A DNA stretch of 64,000 bases, taken from NCBI RefSeq assembly GCF_004798865.1, contig NW_025335268.1:6847127-6911126 (forward strand), read 5' to 3'. The translations under genes and the position numbers were made by a program. This stretch comes from Varanus komodoensis (taxonomy: Eukaryota > Chordata > Lepidosauria > Squamata > Varanidae). Positions 34,586 to 47,189 of this stretch are shown here, in pieces (within the stretch, counting starts at the first letter, position 1; every line of letters begins with the position of its first letter). The notes under the pieces are model-generated. The model saw only the letters and a program-made list of their open reading frames with translations. It did not search any database and was not told where the DNA came from.

Positions 34586-35924
34586 GCTAAATGACTTGGC
34601 CACCTCACCACTCATTCCTAATGGCAGATCATTTGTGAGCAAGTGATCATTTATGAAAAAGCACCAAATCTAATGCAGACCTTTGGGAAACCCAACTTCT
34701 TACATCCTTTCATTGTGAGAACTGTTCATCTATTTCAACTCTCTGTTTTGTTCTTTAAACAAATCAATAAAAGGACCTCTTGTCTTACCCCACGTCTGTT
34801 AGATTTACTCAGGAGCCTTTACTGAGAGGCTTTGACAAAATGTTTCAGGAATCCAAGTAAATAATTTGAGCATGCCTGATCTCTTTCATATTTTCTTTCA
34901 CTGTTTGTATATTGTAACAATTGTTCCTCTTTTAATTAGGTGCATGACACAGATAGGATCCAAAGCCCAATTTAATTGTGATGCTATACATACAAGAAAA
35001 ACTTGGCTTGGTTTGCCTTTTAAATTGGGTCACCTCACCTGTATGTGCACCCTTAGTAAGCCAGGGCTTGAGTAGGAGAAGCTGCTATGCTAAAGATGCT
35101 ATAGTGGCTGAAGACTCAGTTTCAGCAGGGACCTGAGCATGTGGGATTTGCACATTTATCTGTGTAGATAAATTTTTCTTGAACTCTTAGTCCTAGCATC
35201 CCTTTTTTATAGCAGGTCTAAATTGTCCGCTAGTAGAAATGAGGATACTTGACATTGTGGCAGTAGGAAGATGCATTTTGGCAATTTTACCGAAGGCAGG
35301 ATTGAAGATATTCTTAGTTTGATGAATTACCCTTGTGACAAAAAACATAATGAGAACAGAAAATGGCCCTCGAAGGGTCCCTTCCAGTGACAGTGATTGT
35401 GACAGAGATGGAGTGACTGCATTTTGCCGGCTCTCATTAGAGTCCGGAGATGGCTGCCTTGTTAGTGGCTTTTCACTGCTTGCAATCTTTCTTACAATGC
35501 ACTGTGCTTTTCCTATCATGACACTGCTGAGCCTGACTCCCTGGATGGACCACAGGAAACCTGACAAAGGCTCCAGCAGTGTGATTAGTAGCAAAAACCT
35601 GCTGCAAGAGGCAACTAGAGATAGATTATGAAGTCTTACTAGTACTTGTAAAAACTGTGCCACAGCTCTTTAGGTAATCACTCAGTTCATACTTTAATAG
35701 CTTAGTCATCCTATGAGACAATGCATAGATAGCACGGAAAGTATTGCTGCAAACAAAGTAAGAACTATATTTAGAATTTCTATTTAAGACACTTGCTGTT
35801 GGCTGAGACTTGTAAATAGTTCTAATTTTAAAAGAAAAATTGTGAACATTTTAGAAAAGTGTTATAGAGTACTTGCATTTTAGACTACAACAGGAAAGCA
35901 AAAGAGGCAATTATTCCACACAAT

Positions 35925-36058
35925 AATTTGAAGGTAGGCAGTCTGGTGCCCTCCAGGCTGCAACTCCCATAATCCCTGACTGTTGACAATACTGGCTGGA
36001 GCAGATGTGAGTTGTAGTCCAAAAAATACCTTGAGGTACCTGCTTGTTATTCCCTGCC
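35925..36058. mobile_element. hAT-like MITE
   Basis: tggtgccctccaggctgcaa ctcccataatccctgac and the complementary gtgagttgtagtccaaaaaa flank actggctgga. This is the standard core of the family at 3927, 13430 and 29731. Confidence 0.65.
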
Positions 36059-36307
36059 ATAATATGAAAACTAAGCATATGTACATATAATAGAAAGTTG
36101 AATTCCTTGAGTATACTATCACATGAGTTCAAGACAGCTGGTTTATTTCATTTATATCCACTGTTTCTTTCGTCGTGAAATTTAAGGCAGTTCACTTGTT
36201 CCCAACTGATTATCCATCCAGATACTGCCAGACTGGTTGCATCATATGCCCTCGAACCACAAAGATGTTCAAAATGACAATATAGCAGTAGTACTTGACT
36301 GTTGTGG

Positions 36308-36500
36308 TATTTAATGTTTGGAAAGTCAAAGGCAGAAGAGGAAGACCATATGTGAGATAGATCAATTCTATGAAAGAAGGTACAACCTTGAGTTTACAAG
36401 AACTGAACAGGGCTGTCAAGGGCAGGACATTTTGGAGGGCCCTCATTCACAGGGCTGTCATAAGTAAGTCAGAGGCAACTTGATGGCATGAAACAACACC
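36308..36500 (+). mobile_element. RTE-clade (BovB-like) LINE, 3' end
   Basis: It encodes, with a stop inside, KGRRGRPYVR, INSMKEGTTLSLQELNRAV and GRTFWRALIHRAVI, then the tail cagaggcaacttgatggcat. About 190 bp, the shortest of the four such fragments. Confidence 0.8.
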
Positions 36501-38794
36501 TGCATCTGTCACATATCCAGTACTATACAGTAAAGAGAACATTTGGTTTGGCATATCATAGATTATCTAGTATGACATATTTAGTTTGTCCAAATCTTCT
36601 GTATCTGGTTTTGATGAGTAAGAGTTTATCCTTTTTAGAGGGCTGTAATTTCCACTATGGCTTCCATGAAGAAATTGTAAAAGAGGAATTAGTGAAGTGC
36701 ATCTATATTGAATGGGTTCTACCAGAATGGTGAGGAGGCTATTAAGGTTCAACAGTGGTATAGTGAACTTTCCCAGTGTTCAAAAGCCAGAACAGTTTCT
36801 TGAAGGAATGCCAAGGCCTTTTGGCCTTCAGCTAGTTGGGAAGAGCACCAGAAATAATTGATCAGAAGTTACCTTTCCTAGTCTTTCTGTAGATAGGGGC
36901 TGCTTTGGCTGTGAGAATGAGACTGTTTGCCTTACCGAAGCAGCTTTTCTCCCCATCCTATCTTTCAGGAAAGTGGGCTGGAAGACTGTGAACATATGGA
37001 CAGACTCTGCAATCATGGGAGAGAGGAACTTTATAAAATCCATGATAAGAAACATTGGTTTTTGGGTTTTTGTCTGGGATGAGGAATCAACATGTTGCTT
37101 GACAAGGCAATCTTTGAGATGCATGGAGCATCCCCTGGCCTATTCAGAAAACTAAGATGGAGAGAGAAAAGGAGAGTTTAAGCTTTCTTTTGCAAATTTA
37201 TATTTTGTATCCATATTACAGTATAATATTCAATAAACTGTATACCATCGTTAACACAGGTGATTTTGCTTCTTCCTAAGTATCCTAAAATCTGAAGTGC
37301 CTCAACTGGCCCAGAGCCCTAGGGTTGAAACAGCACCTCATTAGATCTTAAGGGGAAAATATCAATATTTTACTGTCAGAAATGAAAAAACAACTCTTGT
37401 CCCATGACTGTTTTTTATGACATGTTTCCCAGCAGAACACTAAGATCCATATGTAGCACAATCCATTGAATATGAAAGGGATTTGTATGATGCTGATGAA
37501 ACACAAGACTTCCACTTAGTCAGTTTCCACAGAGGAACTGAGAAGGTACTTTGTTTGTTACCTGCTTTGTCTCCGGAGACAAAGGGATGACTGAGTGGTC
37601 TTTCTAGACAATCTTGACAAGGGCAGGTCCATATGAGAGAATATAGTCCCTTAGGTTATATACCTGTTCCTCCTGTGCATGCAGTTCTGCACTGGCTCAT
37701 GCATGCAGGCCATAAAAATAACAGAAGAAGAAGAAACAAGCTGAAACAAGTCTTCAGTCCATTATAGGTGCACATAGTATATAAGTCTTAACTGTGCTCC
37801 CCTATCAAGTGCTCAGATGTTCCAGAATAGGCAGAGTAGTGGTGAGGCCTGCTCAGCAGTGCAACTCCCAATAAAATAGGGAGTGTTGCAGATCCAGATA
37901 TAAGACCTGAATCCTTAGACACTCAGGGGATATTGCTCTGTAAATCAGTAATCATGTATTTCAAGCCTATCTTCAAAGCCAGGTAATTTTTCTGCAGTGA
38001 TTTTTGGAAATGGCACCTAATTTGGATGGCTTTCTTTCTTACGCAGACTGTATACCATTCTTACTATAGGTTAAAAAAATACAATAACCTAGAACACACA
38101 GAACAGTTTGAATCATCTCGCCTCAGTAAACCTGGTGTAGATTGGCTTAGATTGAAGAATGAAGGCTGCTTTATTATTGGCAGGGATGTCCCTTGAGATA
38201 CTTCCAAATCCCCTCCAATTCTATGCGATCTTTGCACTAGAGGGCTAAAAACAAGTTCTCATGAGATGTTGATTGCATTTCATGAGCTGGCCTAACTTTG
38301 TTAGCATTGAAAATACAATTTCAAGTAAGCTAAAAATACATTAAGTACAGACCTTCTTGCTAGTTCATGGAAATCCTTTTTTTCATGAATAATTTATTTT
38401 CAGACTATTTCAGTAAAGTGTCCCTTGCTTGTCAGAGGAAAAGTGGAGCATTCTGCTGTTTGGGTAAATGGCCAGGCTGTTGCAAGTTACTGGAAGAGGT
38501 TACTGCTCACCCTGCTGTGCCTATTAAATGGATGGTGGCTGGCAGGCAGGATAGAAAGGGAAATGAAGTACCTTGGGGAGACTCTGAATGGAGTCTTGGC
38601 TGTGAATAGCATCATCCACCACACTTTCTTTGTGAGTTGCTCTGTGCTGTTCTCTTTTGTCCAGCACAGACAATAATCTAACTGGTAAAGAACATGGTGT
38701 GCATTGCAGGTGGGAGAAGGAGGTCTGGGGCACTTGTTGTTGGGTATTTTTGCCATGAATATACTCCTTGTGAAGGTGCAAAGGTGACAACTTC

Positions 38795-39500
38795 CTGATA
38801 CATGCACCCAGTTGAAAGGAGACATTGCTACTGGAGAATGCAGTAATGGACTGGATGAGGCTAATAAACTGAAACTCAGTCTAGAGAAGATGGAGATGCT
38901 ATCCGACAGAGTATTCAACCTGTTGTGGAGAAGGTTGCATGCCCCTTAGAGGGTACTCTTGGATTGAGCAAAGTCTGTGGAGCCTCAAGTAACTTGGAGC
39001 TTAGGCTAATATACCATCTGCAGTCCTTTCTGGACTGAGATAGCCTTGCTATCATTATCACTCCTGCTCAGAGTACAGCTGTTCAACATGTGATATGGTG
39101 CAAACTACATCTAATGTGATGCAGTTTGGAAACTTGTAAATTGAAAATAGGGCAGCAAGGTTATTAACTGGGACCAGCTGATATTATACTACTGCTTTGT
39201 CATCAATACTGGTTTTGCATCCATTTCTGCGCTTACTTCAAAGTAATAATTTTAAAGTCCTGGGAGATTTTGGCAGTTTATGCAAAAGATCACTTGTTTT
39301 CTTCTTTCCTGGACGTTTAAATCTTCTCCTGACGTCCTTCTTCTGGTGCCCCACCAGATGTGGTGTGGTGGATAGCTTACCTTTTCAATGGTGGTACCCA
39401 AGTTGTGGAATGTGTGATCTAGAAGAGGGTTGCTGTGGTCTTTCAGTGCCAGGTGAAGACCATTATATTTTCAATTGTAATGTCTTTAGTCCTTTCTAAT
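38795..39500 (+). mobile_element. L2-type LINE, old 3' part
   Basis: Decayed text corresponding to VMDWMRxNKLKLS, then a 'leucine-rich thumb' stretch, MQxGNL.NRAARLL-like ataggg cagcaaggttatt, and VVPKLWNV at the end. The order matches the C-terminal half of the L2 copy at 9.6-10.4 kb. No frame stays open for long. Confidence 0.6.
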
Positions 39501-40378
39501 TTTTTTTGCCCCAATGCTATTTCTTGGAGTTTTATGAGGGCTGCTTGGCAAGGGTCTTAAAAGTTCCTTGCTCCTCTTTTCAAGTTCATCTCTGCCACTG
39601 CCAGTGACAACCACTCTTCACTGTCAAGGCAGAACAGTGAAATGACCCTTGCTGGTTCATTGTTCTTTGGTGCAATTGTGTTAATTAAAAAAATTAAAAA
39701 GGGGTGGTGAATGAGTACCTGCCTTGTGCCAGGGGCACTTGTCGGTGGGCCTCTGCTGGGCTGTGAGCCCTTCATGCATGCCAAGCAGGTCTGTTTTAAT
39801 TTCAGCACTATGCAGCCCCTACATGAATCAAAGTGAGCCTCCTGGGCTTGGCTCAGACAGCAACCTCAGAGGGGTAGTAGATTGAATGTCTTGGGCCAGC
39901 CCCAGAAGGACAGTTGCCCTATCTCTGATAGAATTGGCAAATAATCCAATTCCAGTTCCATTCAGCTGACTAAAGGCTGATGAGCCTAGCTTTGATAGTA
40001 TAGCAGAAATGAGCTGGAGATATCCAGCAGAGTAGTAATCTGTGAGTTTTCTCCTCCAGTATCTAATTACAATGTACTAAGTCCTTGTAGAGAGAAAATG
40101 CAGAAATGACAAAAGTGTATCGTGATTGATAATAATATAATTTATTCTGTGGCCAACTAAAGTGATAAATAAAACAAGTACTTGTAAATTGCTTATTTGG
40201 CCAGATCTTCCTTTTCCCTAAAGAGACATCACTGGTGCACCAGGTGTGAGCAGACATACTTCTCGCCAGCAGTGTCACATGACCTTCTAGGAACAACACT
40301 GGTTACAGTACTCCTTCCCCTTCCTTATCACTGGTTCTTTCGGACCAGGCCAGCACCACAAATGGCCCAAGTGCATTT

Positions 40379-42705
40379 TACTTTTTACAGCCTCAGAAGA
40401 AATGGAGTAGCCTTCATAGTCAATAAAAGAGTAGGAAAAGCAGTACTGGGATACAATCTCCAAAATGTCAGAATGATCTCAGTTCGAATCCAAGGAAAAC
40501 CATTCAACATCACAATACTCCAAGTCTGTGCCCCAACCACTGGTGCTGAAGAGGCTGAAGTTGACCAGTTCTATGACAGCCTACAACACCTTCTAGAATT
40601 AACACCAAAAAATGTCATGGGGGACAATCCCCCAATGATGGGGGATTGGAATGCTAAAGTAGGAAGCCAAAAGATAACCGGAATAACAGGCAAGTTCGGC
40701 CTTGGAGTACAAAATGAAGCAGGGCACAGGCTGGTAGAATTTTGTCAAGAGAATACGATGGTCATAGCAAACACTCTTTTCCAACAACCCAAGAGACGAC
40801 TCTACACATGGACATCACCAGACGGTCAACACAGAAATCAGATTGACTATGTGCTCTGCAGCCAAAGATGGAGAAGCTTTATACAGTCAGTAAAAACTAG
40901 ACCAGGAGCTGACTATGGCTCAGATCATGAGCTTCTTGTTACAAAATTTAGGCTTAAATTGAAGAAAGTAGGGAAAAGCACCAGGCTAGGAGTGGACCAG
41001 AGATCTCTTTAAAAAAATTGGAGAAATGAAGGGAACATTTCATGCAAAGATGGGCATGATAAAGGACCAAAATGGCAGGGACCTAACAGAGGCAGAAGAG
41101 ATTCAGAAGAGGTGGCAAGATTACACAGAAGAACTATAGAAGAAAGAGCTTAACATCCGTGATAAGCACGATGGGGTGGTCACTGACCTCGAGCCAGACA
41201 TCCTGGAATGTAAAGTCTAATGGGTCTTAGGAAGTCTGAGCAACAACAAAGCTAGTGGAGGTGACAGTATTCCAGCTGAGCTATTCAAAATCTTAAAAGA
41301 CGATGCAGTAAAAGTGCTACACTCAATATGCCAGCAAATTTGGAAAACTCAGCAGTGGCCACAGGATTGGAAAAGGTCAGTTTACATTCCAATCCCAAAG
41401 AAGGGCAATGCCAAAGAACGTTCAAACTACCGGACCATTGCACTCATTTCACATGCTAGCAAAGTTATGCTCAAAATCCTACAAGCTAGGCTCCAGCAGT
41501 ATGTGGACCAAGAACTACCAGAAGTACCGGCAGGATTTTGAAGAGGGAGAGGAACTAGAGATCAAATTGCCAACATACGCTGGATCATAGAGAAAGCCAG
41601 GGAGTTCCAGAAAAACATCTACTTCTGCTTCATTGACTATGCTAAAGCCTTTGATTGCGTGGATCGCAACAAATTGTGGCAAGTTCTTAAAGAGATGGGA
41701 GTACCAGACCATCTTATTTGTCTCTTGAGAAACCTATATGCGGGTCAAGAAGCAACAGTGAGAACTGGACACGGAGCCACTGATTGGTTCAAAATTGAGA
41801 AAGGAGTTTGACAAGGCTGTATACTGTCACCCTGCCTATTTAACTTATATGCAGAGCACATCATGAGAAAGGTGGGCTAGATGAATCACCAGTTGGAATT
41901 AAGATTGCTGGGAGAAATATCAACAACCTCAGATATGCAGATGATACCACTCTAATGGCAGAAAGTGAAGAGGAACTAAAGAGCCTTTTGATGCGGGTGA
42001 AGGAGAAGAGTGCAAAAGTTGGTTTGAAACTCAACGTTAAGAAAACTAAGATCATGGTATCCAGTCCTCTCACTCCTGGCAAATAGATGGGGAAGAAGTG
42101 GAGCTAGTGACAGATTTTATTTTCCTGGGCTCCAAAATCACCGCAGATGGGGACTGCAGCCAAGAAATTAAAAGACGCTTGCTCCTGGGGAGGAAAGCTA
42201 TGGCAAATCTAGGCAGCATACTAAAAAGCAGAGACATCACCCTGCCAACAAAAGTGTGTAGTCAAGGCTATGGTTTTCCCAGTTGCAATGCATGGCTGTG
42301 AAAGCTGGACCATAAGGAAGGCTGAGTGCCAAAGGACTGAGACCTTTGAATTGAGGTGCTGGAGGAGACTCCTCTTGGACTGCAAGGCAATGAAACAGGT
42401 CAGTCCTAGAGGAGAGCAACCCTGGCTGCTCTTTAGAAGGCCAGATACTGAAGATGAAACTCAAATACTTTGGCCACCTAATGAGAAGGAAGGACTCCCT
42501 GGAGAAGAGTGTAATGCTGGGAACAATCGATGGCAAAAGAAGAAGGGGACGGCAGAGGATGAGGTGGCTAGAAGGGGTCACTGAAACAGTTGGTGTAAAC
42601 TTAAGTGGACTCCGGGGGATGGTGGAGGACAGGAAGGCCTGGAGGAGTGTTGTCCATGGGGTTGGGATAGGTCGGACACAACTTCACGGCTAACAACAAC
42701 AACAA
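40379..42705 (+). mobile_element. BovB (RTE clade) LINE, 5'-truncated with internal deletion
   Basis: The first frame (to 41012) gives the apurinic-type endonuclease from SLRRNGVAFIVNKRV onward, with GDWNAKVG, NQIDYVLCSQRW and GSDHELLVTKF motifs; about the first 90 residues of the domain are lost. After KVGKSTR a deletion joins to RDLFKK-like text, then FHAKMG, DWKRSVYIPIPKKGNA, reverse transcriptase motif A (CFIDYAKAFDCVD), motif B (QGCILSPCLFNLYAE) and motif C (YADD, 41934-41945). The C-terminus LKYFGHLMRRKDSLEK and WRSVVHGVG is followed by an (AAC)n tail. Several stops and frame changes make it inactive, but identity to the family is obvious along its whole length. Confidence 0.93.
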
Positions 42706-43274
42706 ATTTTGCACTATTTGTTTGTAGCCCTTTTCATTGTCATTGTCTGATAGGCCTCAGGTGTTCCCACAGAAAGGCCTATGGAAAATTCCCCTGAATC
42801 CATGCCTTTATATGGGACCATGTCCCTGAAACTTTTCCTTTGTATTGCTCCTCTGTCCCTAGAATCAGAGGTAAGGACAATGATGAGGTTTAGATGGGCA
42901 GTAAAACATTCTTGCAAGCTTTGTAGAAGTTTTTAAATTGAAAGTTTTGCTCTGTTCTTTGTGCTGTTGAGGTTTAGTTTTTGTTTTGATTTGGTAATGC
43001 TTTCTTCTTTTTCATAAACTACTTTGGGAGCTGTCCCAACCCCAAGAGCTTACTTCAGCCAAGGGACCTCACTTCAGATTCAAGGAAGAAGCAAAACCAC
43101 TGCATCAAAGATGATATGCAGTTTATTGAATACAATGATGAGATAAGGATGCAAAATATAAACAAGTAAAAGAAAACTGCCCTTCTCTGCAACTGTGCTG
43201 ATTCCCTGAATAGGGCAGAGGATGTTGTGTGGACCTCCAATGTTGCCTGAGCAAGTGATGCATCAGTTGTTTTA

Positions 43275-43355
43275 GTCGAATGTGAGAGTATGTGCGGCTG
43301 CCCCTGAAAAGAGTTCAGAAATTACAGGTAGTGTGAAATGCAGCTGCTGGATTTT
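43275..43355 (+). mobile_element. L2-type LINE remnant
   Basis: tgcggctgcccctgaaaaga gttcagaaattacaggtagt gtgaaatgcagctgct corresponds to the LPLKxxxxLQLVQNAAAR region of L2-type LINEs. Very short and old. Confidence 0.45.
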
Positions 43356-43578
43356 TTTTTGTCATTATTGGACGTTATAGATCATGTTACATCAATTATA
43401 TAAATCTTTCTTTAAATTTTAGTCATCATCAGAGACCCAGAGACATTGGCAGGTACTTGGGACAGTATCTTTTCCAGTAGTAGGAAGGTGAGAGTCTCTA
43501 CTGCTCTGCTTTAGACAGGCATTAGTGACTATTCTATCAAGATTTTAATGATTAATGTTTTGTCAGCTTTTAAATGTA

Positions 43579-43646
43579 ATGCTTGGGGAGGCTGTGGCTT
43601 CTGCTTGACATGCAGAAGCTTCCAATTTCAGTCCCTAGCATCTTCA
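43579..43646 (+). mobile_element. SINE, 5' part (split by LINE insertion)
   Basis: ggggaggctgtggcttctgc ttgacatgcagaagcttcca then cagtccctagcatcttca: the tRNA-like head of a squamate SINE. Its body resumes at 44204 after a LINE insertion. The last 10 bases are the target duplication. Confidence 0.7.
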
Positions 43647-44203
43647 GTTTTGTTGCTGTTATGTGCCATCAGGTTAACTCCAACGTAGAGCAACCCCACG
43701 AATGAAAGTCCTTCAAAATGCTGTGTCCACAGCAGCCCTGCTCAGCTCCTCTAAGTTCAAGGCTGTGGCTTCCTTTCTGGATGCAGTCCATCTCTTATTT
43801 GGCCTTCCTTTTCTTCTTCCACCTTTAATTTCCCCCAGCATGGTTGTCTTTTCCAGTGAGTCTTGCCTTCTCCTGATGTGCCTGAAGTATGGCAATCTCA
43901 GTTTAGTCATTTTTGCTTCTAGAGAAAACTCTGGCTTGATTTGATCTCGGACCCACTTGTTTTTCTGGCATTCACAAAGCTCTCTTCTAGCACCACGTTT
44001 CAAACACACCCATTTTCTTCCTGACAGCTTTCTGCACAGCTTTGATACCCTTCCATAGTGATTGGGAATTCAATGGTGAGAATGATCTTGGCTTTGGTCC
44101 CCAGTGAAACATCTTTACATTTGATTTTCTTCTTTAGTTCTTTTATTGCTGTCCTTCTAAGTCTTAGTTGTCTTTGAATTTCTTGCCTGCAGTCTCCTTT
44201 TGA
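43647..44203 (-). mobile_element. RTE-clade (BovB-like) LINE inserted into a SINE
   Basis: The minus strand encodes CRQEIQRQLRLRRTAI, IKCKDVSLGTKAKI, then after frame changes IKPEFSLEAKMTKLRLPYFR, RRRQDSLEKTTMLGEIKGGR and LEELSRAAVD. It is flanked by AGCATCTTCA on both sides (43637-43646 and 44204-44213), a 10-bp target duplication, and lies inside a SINE. It is 5'-truncated, 557 bp, 3' end to the left with a gttatgtgccatcagg tail. Confidence 0.88.
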
Positions 44204-44335
44204 AGCATCTTCAAGTAAGCCTGGAAAAACTCCTGACCCAAAGCCTGGAGAGCTGCTGCCAGTCAGTGTTTTTAGCACTGGACTAGATGTACCCAGGGTC
44301 TGATTCGGTATAAGGCAGCATCCTATATTCCTGAC
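44204..44335 (+). mobile_element. SINE, 3' part (continuation of 43579)
   Basis: agcatcttca (second TSD copy), then actcctgacccaaagcctgg agagctgctgccagtcagtg, ctggactagatgtacccagg and gtctgattcggtataaggca gcatcctat: the body and end of the same SINE family. Confidence 0.7.
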
Positions 44336-45749
44336 CCACTTGCATATTTTGTTGTACAGGTTTGTACTTTTGTATCATTGGCTTTGTGTGGCTTTTAACA
44401 TTAGTTTTGTATACTGCCCCAGTGCCTGCTAGGCTGAGGTAATAATTTTAGAAATCTAAATATCAAACTTTAGTTAGTCTTCACCTATTTACCACTGCCC
44501 TTCAGGGTAGGCCTCTGAATCTAAATGAAGTTACTGGGGAAGAAAGAAGATTTGACTTGGAAGAAAGAAAGTTTCTTGCAAGTCAGTTGTTTTGCAAGGG
44601 CTTTGAGCAGCAGGGCTGAATGACAAAATGGTGACTGTGTGAAAGACAGGGCTATGTTTTGAGGATTTATAGGTGGTAGGGAATATGTGGCACATGATGA
44701 GTATTTTTAGCAGGGTCTGAACTGCCTCTCAAGGTGTTTCTTCCCAGGATAGTTGCAAAGCTATATATGAGGTAATTCTGGTATTTCTTGCTCCTCTTCT
44801 TTTCTGGAAGAAATCTGAGAAATACTTACGTTATTCATAAACACATTTTAAAACTACAGGGTATTTTTAATGCAGAACTTCTATTGCCGAGATTTATCAC
44901 TAAAACAAAATATATTAGAGTGCAGTGCAGCCACATCCTTGCTTTCCTTATAGCATTCCTTTTTCAAAAGGTAAATATTAGAATTTCTTGGAATGTATCA
45001 GATGAAGATCTGCCTGAATCTGTTACTTTGTGCATGTTTCTTCTTCCATGATTATGTCCTGTGCTACTTCATTATATTCTGTCAATATTTATTGTTTCTG
45101 TTTTAACTCCTTTATTAGATAAAATATAGTGCTAAAAGCCTCCATTATATGTAATAAACATCCTTCAGCCATTATCTGACTGTTTTTCTTCTTACTAGAA
45201 TCTTACTAATGCTATTTACCATTGTTTTCTAACTGTGTTTCTGTTTTAAAAGCAGAGTTGAAACTTCAGGGGGTGGGGGGAGCTGCTTTCCCTAAATGCC
45301 TTCTTGATTCCTGATTTGGCCATTTAATGCAGTTCCTTTCTCACATTGAAAAGAGAACTGTCCTAGAGCCAACCAAAGGCTTAGCTAGTTTAGCAATTTG
45401 TTCCCACTATGGCCAAAAGATACCTCATTGGGAAATAGAAAAGCAGGCCATGAGTTCATTATTACCCTTCCGCTCATGTTTTCCAGTGATAAGTATTTAG
45501 AACCTGGGCTGCAGCTTGTTGCAGAGGAAACAACTTTCCAATAATCACAAGAGGCCATGGGGTATTAGAGCATTGTTTCCAGTTCCAACAAGCCATGTTG
45601 CCCAAGTTTGGAAGACACAACAAGTGGCGAGCAGGATGAATAGGCAACTTGGTGCCAATTGTGCAAACCAGATCATAGGCTTACCCTTACTCTCTTATTG
45701 TCCTCCCACACGCAGCAAGCTTTTATAAGCTGGTTTGTTGCTGAAGCAG

Positions 45750-45903
45750 TTTTAGTAGGTTGGGTGCTTTTTTACTGTTCTTAATTTTATTTGTTTGTTT
45801 TCTGTTATGTCTGAATTATGTTTTTACTTGGTGCCTTACTGCTAGCCACTTTATGAACTTTTTTGGTAAAAAGGTAGAATGTAAATGAAATAAATGAATG
45901 AAT
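45750..45903 (+). mobile_element. Retroposon 3' tail, old
   Basis: A T-rich 3' UTR-like run (ttttatttgtttgttttctg), then gccactttatgaactttttt ggtaaaaaggtagaatgtaa atgaaataaatgaatgaata. Consistent with an L2-group 3' end. Confidence 0.35.
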
Positions 45904-46780
45904 AGACCCTCCATTGTTAACCAAATCCCTGTTCATTGTCTGCCAGGATTAAGGGCTCTCCTAATCTTGGGCCAGAAGTAGTTTCACACTATTTATTTAT
46001 ATTATATTTACTAATATCCACAATTACCACATAGACACCTAGTACCTCTGAGAGGAGTCTGCTTCAGTTTGGGTGGCACTCATAATTTTTAAACAAAATA
46101 CAATTTCTGCTGTTTAGATTACTTGATTAGGGCTATTTTGTTGTTACTACTTAGAAATAGCTTTGAAATTCTGTGTGTCAATGTCATCCATCAAAGTAGT
46201 AGCATTTGTTTAAATCCATGGCTAAAACCATTTCAAAGGCACATGGTAGGGATAATAGTTTGAAACACTATTTAAAACCAGTGAATAAAATATATGCAAA
46301 ACAATCTAGGCTCAACCAGGTTAAGTCAAACTACTCAAAAAAGCCTAACTCGCAGCACTTTAAAAAAACCCATAAAGCTCAGTTTGGGCATTGGGAAGTT
46401 TCATTGGCAGCAGTGCAGAATGTGTGGCCTTCCAGATGTTTGAGTCAAATTTTACTGTATTTAGTCATAGCCCATAAATCATAGCAAAAATTTGTTAATA
46501 ACAGATGTTAAAATGGAAAAAAATTATAAAAGTAAAATAACTAATTTAATGGCTATCAACTGGCTACCCTTTCAATGCCACCTTTGATCCTAATCTTCAT
46601 AGCTGCTAAAGCAAACAGAGACGCTCTATAGGATACATATGCATCGTTATCCGATAACATAAAAACTCTCTTAGGGGTCAGGCACACCTGGCGGTCATAA
46701 AATATTGGAAAAAGAATAAATTTTTGAGGTCCAATTTTACAAGTTACCAGACAACTTTCAATTCTGGTAACCCTGAATGA

Positions 46781-47000
46781 GAGCCAGTGTGGTGTAGTGG
46801 TTAAGAGCATGGAACTGGGACTCGGGCGATCTGGGTTCTAGTCCCCGCTCAGCCATGGAGCCAACTGGGTGACTTTGGGCCAGTCACAGACTCTCAGCCC
46901 AACCTACCTCACAGGGTTGTTGTTGTGGGGATAAGATGGAGGAGGAAAATGATGTAAGCTGCCTTGAGCCCTTTGTAGGAAAAAGGCAGGATATAAATTG

Positions 47001-47030
<30 letters not shown>
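46781..47030 (+). mobile_element. Sauria-type tRNA-derived SINE, nearly complete
   Basis: gagccagtgtggtgtagtgg ttaagagc (box A region), ctgggttctagtccc (box B-like), ggtgactttgggccagtcac, caacctacctcacagggttg, ggcaggatataaat and an (AAAT)n tail. Length about 250 bp. The 3' part is of the kind that is mobilised by BovB-type LINEs, and a BovB copy lies 4 kb upstream. Confidence 0.82.
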
Positions 47031-47032
<2 letters not shown>

Positions 47033-47067
47033 CTCTAGAGACTCTGGGCACTCTGAATTTCTCAGTC

Positions 47068-47179
47068 CAAAGTTGTTTTTGGACCACAGTTCCCCTCCTC
47101 CTTTGCCATTCTTTGCACTAGCTAAGGCTAAAGTTGCACTGCAACAGGATCTGGGGTAGTACATGTTCCCCATCCCTGA
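47068..47179. mobile_element. hAT-like MITE, decayed
   Basis: gttgtttttggaccacagtt ccc and the distal tctggggtagtacatgttcc ccatccctg fit the two arms of the common MITE. The centre is diverged. A shorter remnant is at 46410-46470 (gtggccttccagatgtttga). Confidence 0.45.
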
Positions 47180-47189
47180 GTTAAGAGAA

